A stretch of DNA of 64,000 nucleotides from Coprinellus micaceus (Eukaryota > Basidiomycota > Agaricomycetes > Agaricales > Psathyrellaceae), in contig OX596346.1 in the NCBI GenBank assembly GCA_951394405.1, forward strand, positions 434,001 through 498,000, written 5' to 3'. The position numbers and the translations under genes were made by a program. Positions 21,150 to 31,600 of this stretch are shown piece after piece; position 1 is the stretch's first letter; every line of letters begins with the position of its first letter. Under the pieces are notes generated by a model that saw nothing but the letters and a program-made list of their open reading frames with translations, made no database searches and was not told the origin of the DNA.

Positions 21150-22398
21150 CCTGCCCACTAATCAGTACCTCGCGACCCTCCACCACACAATGCCCGCATC
21201 AGCGCGCTCAACGCCGCCCAGGGTGCTCATGCGAATTCGTCTACTGCCAAGGGGACGATGCCCTGCAGACGGCGTGGAAGTTCAACGGAAGAGGTGCGTA
21301 CGATGTCTGCCTTTCCTGCCGCGAGAGATCGGTATCTGATTCATGTTTGATTTACCCTGTGCGACCTCCTTCCTCCTTATCCACCATGTCTCGCTCATCC
21401 CTTCCGCTTCGCTCTATTCTCTCCATCCCCACTGGCACCTCTTCTATAGACATACTCCCCAGTGTCTTGAGAACGCACACCACCAGCTCTCTCCCCTGTG
21501 GACCTGGCCGGTCAACGCCTCGCAGCTCATCTCAGCCACTCCCGCTTCTGGAGGAACCTCCCCCCCTCTGCCACCTCTAACAAGGGCACTCGCGGCGTCC
21601 TCAAGGGCAGTGCCATCCAGGAAGCTGTCTACGCGGCGCTCGGCTCGCCTGATAACCTTAAGATGGAGTTTAACGCAGCGACCCTTGGGATTCAACCGTC
21701 CGGTTTCGGATGGTTCGTGCGTATGCTCATTCGTCCATCTTCCCCCACTTGATCTGGACGATTCGAATACGGGGAGAGGGAGGGTATTGAAACGCGATGC
21801 TGACGCAACGCCTAGAGCTATAGCACCCAAACTAAGCGAAGCGCCTCGAGGTTATCACCACCACCAATCAGGAAGCCCTCCTCAGCCTCGTCCCCAGCGT
21901 CGGTGTCGATATTTGGGAGCACGCCTTTTACCTCCAGTAATTGAGCGTCGAGACCGACGTGAGTTTTTATCCCCCTTTTCTTTCCCTTGCCGAATGCCTT
22001 CCGTTTCCTGCCTTCTTGTGCTGCTGCGCCATCTCTTCCTTCGTCGTCGGGACACACCCTTCGCGTCATAACCTTTCCGTCCTCTCTTATCTCCCCTATC
22101 AGACCTCCCTTCTTTCCTTGAGACTCATTTGGTGCGCGCTCGCTTATTTCGTCAGTCTCCCCCTGCGCCCCTTTCCAAGCACCCTCGTTCCTTCGTCTGT
22201 CCTATTCACTTGTTCATTGATATCTTCTCGTTGTTTCTTTGATATCCTCTCCTCCGCCCTTCTATATCCCTTCTTTCTCCCGTCGTATTCCCGCCGTTGT
22301 GCTCTATCGCTGACAACCGAATCTCCAGTACCTCACCGCCATCTGGGGCATCGTAAATTCCGAGTAGGCTGAGGCTCGCAGCGCTTCCAGGCTCAAGG
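21150..22398 (+). pseudogene. SOD-E: Fe/Mn superoxide dismutase copy with stop and frameshift
   Basis: Exon 1 (to about 21293) keeps LNAAQGAHANSSTAKG but is frameshifted and has lost the LHHTKHH motif. Exon 2 (about 21510-21715) is open and nearly complete: GQRLAAHLSHSRFWRNLPPS through TLGIQPSGFGWF. Exon 3 (about 21822-21959) shows [12 protein letters not shown] with both metal ligands, but has a 1-bp shift after TQTKRSA and a TAA after YLQ. Exon 4 (about 22329-22398) is shortened, with a stop after IVNSE. The long exon 2 shows that inactivation was recent enough to leave one exon open. Confidence 0.8.
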
Positions 22399-24162
22399 TA
22401 TCATTCCTGAAGTCTTGAAGCAACCGAGACCGAGGTGAGTTCTCCTGCGTTCTGGGAGGAAAGATTGGGCGGTTTGGCTGACGGGAGCGAGGATAGGGTC
22501 GGCGGGGTAAAGTGAAGTGAAACGAAGAAATATACGGTGGAATGGAACGAATTCAACTGTGTGTATTGGTACGAAGATCAATGAAATTGCGTTGGGTCGT
22601 ATTATTGCCGTCGGACCTGTGAGTCCGAGGCCCGTGAACACGTTGAGTGGGTACACCGGGCATTTCTTAGCTCGCTTACTAGGCCGATTGATTCGCGGAT
22701 GCGCCTTTGCTGTCCCTGGTTTTCTCATTTCCAACGTCTGGCCGACCTCCCTTTCACCTCGACTGCGCCTTACGCAGTGTGTCGCGCCGCACAGCGGGCT
22801 CCGCACCACTCGTTAATCCATTCTGGGGCCCCAGCGGTCGGTCGTGCGCGGTCTTCCGAGTATCTGGAGTTCGATACGGGCGTGGCTATATGTGTTTTCG
22901 CTCTCGGTCTTAGAGGCACTTGTTTATGCAGAAACGACTCGCCGTTTTGGAGGCACGTCGTGATGCTTGGACACATACGGTTCTGCACTAGCGGGCGTTG
23001 AATGGGGCATAGCCGGCAGTTTTCGGTTCGGTGGAGGTACGTAGGCCCTCGCATAATAGGGGGGTGACGGGGTCGGCGGATGTGCGGGAGGTGGGGACCG
23101 TGGGGTAGTCACGACTTGGATGACGCATGCTGTCCGTATTCCATGGGCTTTCATCAGCTTCGTAAGATGTCTTGCGTGTTCGGGATCCCTCAAGCTGAAG
23201 CACCATGGTCAAAGGGTCTTTCGAAGTGTTCATCCCTCTTACGTGCGTGAGGAACGAAGAACACTATATCCCGAGCTATTCGGGTGTATACCGCTCCAAC
23301 GACCATCTTACGTCCCCCCCCACTTAGACGGCATCCTAGAGAAGAGAACTATATTTGTCTGACATCGGAATCAGAAGGGATCGAAGCTTGGGGGTGCGAA
23401 GAGATATCATCAACACTCGAGGCAGCGTCCCCTTTAGCGCTCGTCTACGTCATAATAGCAATGCCTGCCAACGCCCCTAGGATCGATGGCTCAATGCCCT
23501 TTATCTCCGCTTATCGTATTGGTCTTCGGGATTCTTTGATATCGGCGCTAAGAAGTCTACAAACCCACCCCTCAAATTAGGTTCAGTTGTCGCCTTGCCA
23601 AAGATGAGTACTGTTCTGTACTGGGATTTTGCTAGGATTCTCCGATGGGATGTTTGTACTCCCTTCGGAGTAGCTTAATAGATCATTTAGCCGCTTTGAC
23701 AACGCCACACTTCCATGGACAATCTACTTTCCTGCATCGAATGCCACGGAATATCCGCACCAGGTGGGGCGACATTGTCTGGGGTGTCACCTCCGTGTCT
23801 GCATTGGCGCTCACCGCGCGGGGCTATTTGACAGCAAGAACGCCTGAGCGGGCTTCGTAGATCGGTGGGACGTCCAAGCGAAGTCATCGAACTCGTTTGG
23901 GCGAACCTTGCGAGGGAGATGGCTTCGAAACCCTGCCTATATGTGAGGAGCTTCCTCCTGACGGGAAGTGCGGACAAGTGCGGGGTATTGGGAGTGCATG
24001 CCTAAGTCTCACCCGGATAACGCAATAAATAGGCTCGCATTATATGCGAGACCGTCCAGCATCGCTGAGCAAAACAGTCGATGACTTATCCTTCCCCAAA
24101 TGATCATCACAGATCTTGAATGAAAATTAAACCAAAAACGCCTAGGGCACTTCGCAGATGTG
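22399..24162. other. SOD-E 3' flank and shared intergenic block 3
   Basis: 22480-22860 matches 14940-15300. 23320-24140 is the third and well-preserved copy of the intergenic block found at 6900 and 15640. No gene is supported. Confidence 0.55.
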
Positions 24163-24170
24163 TTATAAGG
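24163..24170 (+). promoter_or_regulatory. TATA-like box of DUF6533 copy 3
   Basis: TTATAAGG lies about 89 bp before the ATG. Confidence 0.55.
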
Positions 24171-24258
24171 TGGACTTCTGACTTATAATGACCGCCGATG
24201 CCTCGCACCACACTTCTTCCCTGATTTTATCTGGCCTCACTTGATCACGCTTCGGAAA

Positions 24259-26137
24259 ATGACGTCGGGGGAGGAAATTCAAGCCCTTGCAGACGCTATT
24301 GCCGTGTGGCGAATGCAAGAAGTACGGATCCATTTTCTTTTTTGTGGTTGCATAGGGTGGTCACTGATCAGCGACGGCAGTCCATTTGCAGTGGGTACCT
24401 TCGATAGACCTCGTACGGCAATGTTGACCCGTCATCAGTCTCCGTTTATTGCCTCTACGTGGGTTGCCATTGCTACCATTGGTTACGCATCTTGTAACTG
24501 GAACCCCCGAAGGTGTATTATCTCTCAACGACTATAGCCGAAGAAGTATACATACCATCCACTCTGGCTGTCTCTCCTTTTGATACCGTAATGGCCAGGT
24601 TGCCGTTATTCTGCCTCAAAAGTGGAATAGAGGCAAGACGCTCTACATGGTGATCCGATATGGGCTCCTGGTCTACATTTCCCTACATTTTACCAGTGGG
24701 TCAGAAGTAACCCATGAGGTGACTGCATTACCTCTACTGACGGCTCAACTCTCCCTACCTACCAAGGAGACTACAGGAACTACTACTCCATATCCCCAAA
24801 CGTGCGTTCGCTGACCGTCCTGTGCATCATATGCCCGATATATTTTAACTCGTACTTTCCAGACTTGCAAGGCGCTTGCTATCATCTACGATTGTGCGTT
24901 CCCCCAACCGTTTATAGGCTCAGGAGAGCACTGATAAAACTTGGAACAGTGATCCGCTATAGTAATAACCTAGCATGCGATTGTGAGCCGTAACTTCCAT
25001 CCTCCGGTCTGAGCTGCTTAAACCTCAGACCATAGTTTCACTGGCGCTGTGTCTCAGCGCCCTTCTTCAGTCAAGGCTACTATATGTCCTTGCAACGGTC
25101 ATGCTTTCATGTGTGCGTCGGCCCTATAAAAGAACCTTCCCTTCCTGCACCACTCTGACCCTCTGTCTAACACAGGGCATTCCGTTCGTCAATTACTTCA
25201 TTAACTTGGTATCAGACGTTCAATATCCAGGTCAGTAATACGCGGCGGCCAATTATCACAGGACAAGACTTACACACATCGCTTGGTCAAGCGGAGCCTG
25301 TTACCCCCCTCGACACTGAACTGGGCTACCCTTGCTACGTTCCCTCAAGTGAGCAATGGTTGGAGCAGACAATCGCATACGTTGGCCACGACATTCGCGC
25401 ATACGCGAACCTTGTGGCAACTACCCGTGCGTTAAGCCATTTACCCCCGCTGGGGAAGGGCGATAGAGAATTGAGATTGGGGCACAGTTCTAGCTCTCTT
25501 GGGCGCGGTGACCGTGGTTCGTCGTTACAAGGGTCAGAATGGCCGCTTGGTACAGGTCATCCGTCGGGATGGGAGTATCCACTACATGGCCCTCTTAGGT
25601 TGGTCATGTCGTCGTCCTCGCATGTTCCGTGATGTTGACGCTTCCAACACACAACGAGTAGCCATCAGGATGGCCCTTGCGATCACCCGGACTCCTGCCG
25701 TCGTGTCGGTACGTCACAATGGACACCATATTCCGGTTATACACTGACCGGGATTGTAGGTCTCAGAGATTGATAGTAGCCCGGCAATTACGTGAGTCTT
25801 CCAGCTTGTCATGTTGGGTCCCCGCTGTTTACTGCGGTTCGGATTTAGGCTTGTGAACATGTGGGTCAGGTGCAATCCTCACCCAGACATTTCCTAACCG
25901 GCTCCACTTAGTGCAAACTACGTCATAATCCCAATGCTTGCTCAACGCCTGCTTCTCAATATGCGCACAGTGGACTACATGGGTTCCGAACCCTTTGCCT
26001 CCAAGCTCCTCTTCGCACCTCCAGCACCTGGATCGGAAGACGATCTCGAAGGCGATTTTGATTCCTTTGAGATGTCTCCGGAGGCGAGTGAGGGGCCAGA
26101 GGGGTTCAAGGAAGGAGAGGGGAGTAACAATGCCTGA
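24259..26137 (+). CDS. DUF6533-type multipass membrane protein, copy 3 (intron 2 acceptor lost)
   Basis: Exons by homology: 24259-24321, 24439-24458, 24503-24545, 24599-24695, 24767-24801, 24863-24893, 24950-24982, 25036-25112, 25176-25230, 25292-25426, 25488-25598, 25662-25708, 25760-25791, 25849-25860, 25912-26137. They would give 338 residues with every frame kept. The single defect is at the acceptor of intron 2: 24501-24502 read GA where the intact copies have AG, and no alternative in-phase AG was found. Core motifs (VYYLSTTIAEE, LPQKWNRGKTLYMVIRYG, FSLALCLSALLQ, ELGYPCY, GSEDDLEGDFDSFEM) are all present. It may be a very young pseudogene or may use unusual splicing. Confidence 0.6.
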
Positions 26138-26430
26138 ATCGGTGAGAACAATCGAATTTCACATTGTGACACCATTACTTACTTATAAATGCTAGTGAAT
26201 CGAAAGGGGAGCGACCTCTCATCGAGAACCCGATTGCCGACAATGCAAATCGTTGGGCAACGGCTCAAATTCCGACATTTCCTTTCCTTTCCATCCTATT
26301 ATTCCCCCTGAACTCTCTGTCCCGAACCCTTACAGTATATACTCTCCCAATCCGTGTGAACCTGTTTATTTACGTCTGTAAGTGATACCCTGCGTAGAGG
26401 CGAACGGCGCTTCGGCGCTTAATTTCTCAA
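26138..26430. other. DUF-3 3' flank
   Basis: Shares the 3' flank seen after the other copies and leads directly into the SOD-F upstream box. No gene. Confidence 0.4.
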
Positions 26431-26436
26431 CTGTCA

Positions 26437-26463
26437 TCTTATCTTATCGGCAACAATGACTCT
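26437..26463 (+). promoter_or_regulatory. Double-GATA box with degraded AP-1 site upstream of SOD-F
   Basis: ATCTTATCTTATCGG is intact. The second element reads TGACTCT (26457-26463) and has lost its final A and the GCA extension. Confidence 0.45.
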
Positions 26464-26874
26464 CCATGATCTCTTCGCACGGTCTTCCAGTGACGGCGCT
26501 GTGAACGCCTCTCTCCCACCTACCGATATACTCGTAGGAGTTAGTGACCGAAGAGCCCAGTGCCCCTACATCGTCTTTACTCTACTCAACAGAAGATATG
26601 CTCGTGTTGCCGCTCCGGACTGTCGCGAGCTGAGCGCTCACCCATATGGAGATAGGGCACCGAGCCTCGATTTCCAGTACGGAGGAGTCTGGGGTGGGCG
26701 AGGAAACCGTTTGAGTGGGAGCTGGAGGGAGAGGAAAGCACTTCATCGCTGTTTCCGACCGCCCTTCTTCACCTCTCATCTCCAGTTCCACACCTGTTGC
26801 CTCAACACCCACCAAGCCATATCCAACAACCCTCACCTAACCTCTGCTACGCTCACCAAGCACGATGTCGAACA

Positions 26875-26878
26875 CCGT
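26875..26878. repeat. Target-site duplication CCGT of the pol-less LTR element
   Basis: CCGT at 26875-26878 is repeated at 35155-35158, directly outside the two LTRs. The solo LTR at 19162 has the same flanking duplication. Confidence 0.8.
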
Positions 26879-27082
26879 TGTGCCAGGGCGCTTAGGCGCC
26901 CAGCACAGCCAGCGTCGCTATAGATTAGATTAGATTATGATATCTGATGTAGATGCCAGCAGTGTACGGAACCAATATCACTCCTTGCCCTCGACGCTAT
27001 ACCGAGGTGCCCAGCCAGCGTCGCTTAGCGCACCAGCCTGACCAGCGAGCCCGCCCGAGTAGGTCCACTCTGGACTACTCCA
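26879..27082 (+). repeat. 5' LTR of the pol-less element
   Basis: Starts TGTGCCAGGGCGCTTAGG and ends GGACTACTCCA. It contains a GATTAGATTAGATTA stretch. Near-identical to 34951-35154, the visible difference being TT against CC near position 170. Confidence 0.9.
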
Positions 27083-27084
27083 TC

Positions 27085-27109
27085 TGGTGACAACAGAGCG
27101 ATTCGAACC
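27085..27109 (+). promoter_or_regulatory. Primer-binding site matching a tRNA 3' end
   Basis: Two bases after the LTR the sequence begins TGGTGACAACAGAGCGATTC. Its reverse complement has the exact layout of a tRNA 3' end: T-loop TTCGAAT, T-stem CGCTC, seven acceptor bases TGTTGTC, discriminator A, then CCA. About 24 bases match this plan, longer than the usual 10-18. The tRNA would have a GACAACA acceptor strand; the isoacceptor is not assigned. Confidence 0.85.
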
Positions 27110-27404
27110 AAGCCCAAGCGCTTACCGTCGACTTCCGACTGCCAGCACATACAACGACTCCTCGACTCTAGCGTGCATTCGAGACCCTGTTCCTGCACGA
27201 AACCCTTCTCGATACCGTCGAGACTATCGAGAAAGTCGACACCACTACCTTGAACCGTGACTAACAAGAGAAAACCCCGGAAAACAGCACTACGAGCACA
27301 CCACGCGACGAAGCAGTCGCGTAACCCGGATCCGGCCCATTTCAAGACGATTCCCCTCCGATATCCCATTCACCTTCTTCACCCACTCCGATACGACCTC
27401 CTCC

Positions 27405-28214
27405 ATGCCAGCAGCTACGCCAGCGAAACGAGCACGTCAGTGGGCCAACAAGGCGGCTCGAAACGCGGACTCGACGATACCCGCAACCGACGCAGCCATT
27501 CCCGAGTCTCCCTTGCATTCCAACTCAACCATGCCGAGCGACGCAGAACGACCTGACGAGTACATTCCCCTCGACGAGCTTCTGACCAGGCTTGCCAATT
27601 GCTTCGAACTCCAAGACCCTGTAGCCGGGCCCGTCATCGCGGAGGCATTCAGGAGCGGCGTTCGCGGTGGGTGCACTCTAGCGACCCAGCGGTTCAAGGC
27701 TCGATACGACGAGCTCGATGAGCAAGTCCACGCCTTTATCGTCGACTATGAAGCGCGTCTCGAAGAGTTCCGTAATGCTGCCTATGAGCAGGGTATTGCC
27801 GACGAGCGTGCGCGATGGGAAGCTCAGTCTACAGAGAACCAAGCGAGCGCATCCGACCCCGAACCCCGTTCTTCACCCACGACCACTACTGCCGTAACCG
27901 CACACTCAGACGACGAGCCGGTACCTGACGAGCACGACCTCAGCCTTCTCACCCCCAACCAACGCATCATCTTCAAGCGTGGTCACGAACACGGATACGG
28001 CCGGGGCATTAATTTCGTGCTTGAGCGCATGTTGGAGAAGAATGCCGAAGCGATTGCAGGGGTGTTCGAGGAAGGGCGAAAGGTGGGATGGACACAAGCT
28101 CAAGAGAACATGATGCCACAGCGGCAGCAAGACACCGACTACGCCTTCAAGAAAGGGCTCGAGGCCGGACGACTCGAAGCACGCGGTCATCCACAAGAGA
28201 ACAATAACCCCGCC
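27405..28214 (+). CDS. Pol-less element ORF, N-terminal 270 codons (interrupted by copia)
   Basis: The frame starts MPAATPAKRARQWANKA. It contains several segments spaced like Gly-rich helical repeats (AYEQGIADERARW, GHEHGYGRGINF, VFEEGRKVGWTQAQ, AFKKGLEAGRLEA), an acidic linker and a Ser/Thr/Pro-rich stretch. It ends NNNPA at the copia target site. Reading on from 34428 continues the same frame, so the intact protein had 431 residues. No family is recognised. It could be a gag-like protein or a captured host gene. In the present sequence the frame runs seven codons into the copia LTR and stops at 28235. Confidence 0.65.
28210..28214. repeat. Target-site duplication CCGCC of the copia element
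   Basis: CCGCC at 28210-28214 is repeated at 34423-34427, directly outside the copia LTRs. A 5-bp duplication is usual for Ty1/copia. Confidence 0.9.
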
Positions 28215-28597
28215 TGTAGAACGATGCAAGTATGACCCACTGTAAGTGGGGAGAGTTCGATGTTAGATTGGAAGTAAGTAGGGTATACAAGATACGCACC
28301 TGTAAGTGGGGAGAGTTCGATGGGAACTCACCCACTTACAGTGTGGACTATATACTGTGGAGAACAATAGATAACCTATATACGGAACAATAGGAAAGAA
28401 CAATAGACGTTCCATAAGTAGAGAACAATAGCAGTGAATGGAGATAAGGTGGAGATAAGAGAACAATAAGTGCGAGTATAATGGGAATAATACAAGGTGG
28501 TTGTTGTTCTCTGTAGAACAATAGAAGATAAGTAAAACGTTCGAAATAGAGGTATTCTTTGTAGAGATAGAGTTGACATGAGCATTGTCTTCCAACA
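28215..28597 (-). repeat. 3' LTR of the copia element
   Basis: On the minus strand it begins TGTTGGAAGACAATG and ends CGTTCTACA. It contains several GAACAATAG strings and an internal duplication of CTGTAAGTGGGGAGAGTTCG. Identical to 34040-34422 by reading. Confidence 0.95.
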
Positions 28598-28608
28598 CAC
28601 CCCCTCAA
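28598..28608 (-). promoter_or_regulatory. Polypurine tract of the copia element
   Basis: On the minus strand TTGAGGGGGTG immediately precedes the 3' LTR, where plus-strand synthesis is primed in LTR elements. Confidence 0.7.
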
Positions 28609-28624
28609 TGTAATGTCTCTGTAT

Positions 28625-31600
28625 TTACTCGAGTCCAAGAGCGAGTCGATGACATTCAATGGCAGGTTTGGGTAAAGGTTTAGTAAATATATTGGCGATC
28701 ATATCGGTAGTAGATAAAAAGTGAACAGTAATGTCGCCTCGCTTGATAGCATCCCGAATCCAATGCATCTTTATATCGATGTGCTTCATTCGGCTATGGA
28801 GTTCTGGGTTCCGGAGAACCTTGAGTGCGGATTGGTTGTCGACCATGAGTGGTGAGGGAGTAGAGACGTCATGACCAAGTTCCTTCAGGAGTGTGCGCAT
28901 CCAGATGATGTCCCTTCCAGCGCTCGACGCAGAGACGTACTCTGCCTCTGTTGAGGAGTCTGCCACCGTCGATTGCTTCTTTGCCGACCAACTAACTGCT
29001 CCTGATCCCATTTTAATGACAAATCCAGATGTGGATCGTCGCGTGTCAAGGCACCCAGCATGATCTGCGTCGCTGTATGCTTGGAAGAGTTCCGAAGACA
29101 TCTTGCTACCATTGTTACGATAGGTGAGCTTCAGATCTTTGGTTCCCTTGAGGTAACGGAATAGGTGTTTGACTGCTTTCCAATGCATAGGTCCGGGGTT
29201 GGAGTTGTATTGGGCTAGTTTGGCAACAGCGTAGGCGATGTCAGGGCGTGTCGCAATCATAAGGTATATCAGGGCGCCGATGGCATTCATGTATGGGACG
29301 TTCTTCATCATCTCGTCATCAGCCTTGTTTGGAATGTACTTGGTGAGAGTAGCACCACTTCCTGGATCCATTGGAGTTCCTACTGGGTAGCAGTCCTCCA
29401 TCTTGAATTGCGCAAGCATGTCGAGGATGTATTGAGTCTGGGATAGGCGCATGACTCGGTTCTCGCGGTCGTAGTCAACCTTGATTCCAAGCAGGTACGA
29501 GGTGGGTCCGAGATCCTTGATCTTGAAGACCTTGGCAAGGGAGTCCTTGAGCCATTGGATCTTCTCCTGGCTTTTCGAGGTTATGGTGATGTCGTCAACG
29601 AAGACTGGTACAACAATGTGGGTCCCATCCATCTCCCAGACATAGATAGCTGGGTCAGATTTTATTTGGGTGAATCCGATTGCTTCAAGCTCTGATGCTA
29701 GCTTTTGGTACCATAGTCGTCCGCTCTGTTTCAAGCCATATAAACCCTTCTTCAGCCGGCACACCCATCTCCGTCCCTTTGCGTCTGGATTCTTGATCTC
29801 AAACCCTGGCGCTTGCTCCATGTAGACTTCGTATTGCTCCTCGATTGTTCCGTTGAGGTAGGCATTGTCGACGTCAATGGTCTCGATGAAATGTCCTTCC
29901 ATGGCGGCTTGGGCGAAGATCGCGCGAATTGATGTGAGACGAGATGCAGGTGCCCATGTCTGATCGTAGTCTACTCCAGGCATTTGGGAGTATCCCTTGG
30001 CGACAAGTCGAGCCTTGTAGCGGTCAATTGTGCCATCTGCCTTTCGTTTGATGAGGAAGACCCATCGTGATCCGACAACTTTTCGTCCCTCTGGTAGTTC
30101 GACTAGTTCCCAAGTGCCATTGGTGGTTAGAGCGTCAATCTCAACCTGTGCTGCGGTCTGCCAGTGTTCGCCATCTGGTCCTGCGAAGGCTTCCCAGTGT
30201 GTCCGAGGTGCATCTCCTGGACGGCGTGTAGCCGCTCCTAGTGCTTTATCCTGTGCCATGTAGAATGCCATTTCCATGCCTTGGTCAAGAGTCAGGGTCT
30301 CTTCCAGGGGGACGTGGTATAGACTGATGAGAGAATCAAGTATACTGGTGGCACGTAGTGCATCTTCCATGTCTACAGGTTCGTCGTCAAGGTCAAAGTC
30401 CTCAGCTGCAATTGGTTGTACAGGTTTGTCGTCTTCATCGTCGTCTTCATCCTCATCCTCATCCTCTGTTTCGGGTAGCTGATTGTTTCTCTGTGCACCC
30501 CCTCGATCTGCTACGTGTTCACCCCCTTCACGCCTGGCCACTGGAATTGTACCGCGTCTCCCTTTTCCACTCGCGAGCTGGTAGTCCTTGACGGTCGTTG
30601 CCGTTTTCCGTACGGGCCGGGAGCTTTGTGCTACTAGCGGTGGAGCTTTCGGAACTTTCGCCTTGTGAGGGATTGATTCACGAGGGGGAGGGGGAGGTGG
30701 CCGGGTGCGTTTCTGGGCAGGTGCTGGAGGTGCGACTGGTGCTGGAGGAGGTAGTTCTGGGAACATGGGTCCATCCTCAGCTGGTGCAGGGAGCCCTGGG
30801 AACAAGGCAGGTATTGGTAGCAGCTGTTTCGTTGAGGGAGTAGATGAGGGATCCCGTTTCGTAGGAGTAGGTGGAATTGACGGATGGACAGACGGTTGCT
30901 GTGTGGCTGGCGTCTTAGGCTCAGTTTTAGGAGGTCGCTCGGGAGTCCGAGGTGCTGCTTGGTCTCCATCGTCATCATTGTCGCTCTCGTCTGATCCATC
31001 GTCTGGATGGTCATGGGGAGGCGGTGGTGGCGCGATGGGAGCATGAGGTGGTGCAAGAGGTGGATTCTCCGGTTCGAGATCGGCGTCTGGCCAGATGTCC
31101 CTAATGCCTATAGGCGTGTATGCCTGTTCGTTCCCTACAGTCGAGAGACCAGGGAAGGTGCTTTCAGCGAAGATAACATCCCGGGATATGGTGATCTTCT
31201 TCGTCACTGGATTGTAGCATTTCCAGCCTTTGTAGCCTGGTTCAAAGCCGATAAAGACACAAGGCTCCGTGTGTGACTGGAGGTTCTTGCGGTCCTTGCG
31301 CAATACATGGACGTATACGCGGCAGCCAAATACTCGGTGCATGGACAGATCGGGCTTTGCTCTATGCCAGACTTCATAGGAGGTAGTATTCGATAATGTA
31401 GAGGATGGGGTTGCATTCAGGATGTCTGTGTAATAGAGTACAGCTGCACCCCAGAACATCATGGGAAGGCGTGCTTGGTTGAGCATGGCAATGACCCCTT
31501 CAGTTAGTGTGCGATTGAGTCGTTCGCTGACACCGTTCTGTTGAGGTGTGGCTTTAACTGTGTGTTGCCGTGCGATACCAAGTCCCTTGCACCATTGAAT

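Noticed and set aside
30276..31046. Plus-strand open frames rich in Ser or Gly opposite gag-pol
   Set aside because: They are antisense shadows of the acidic and Pro-rich linker of the copia polyprotein.
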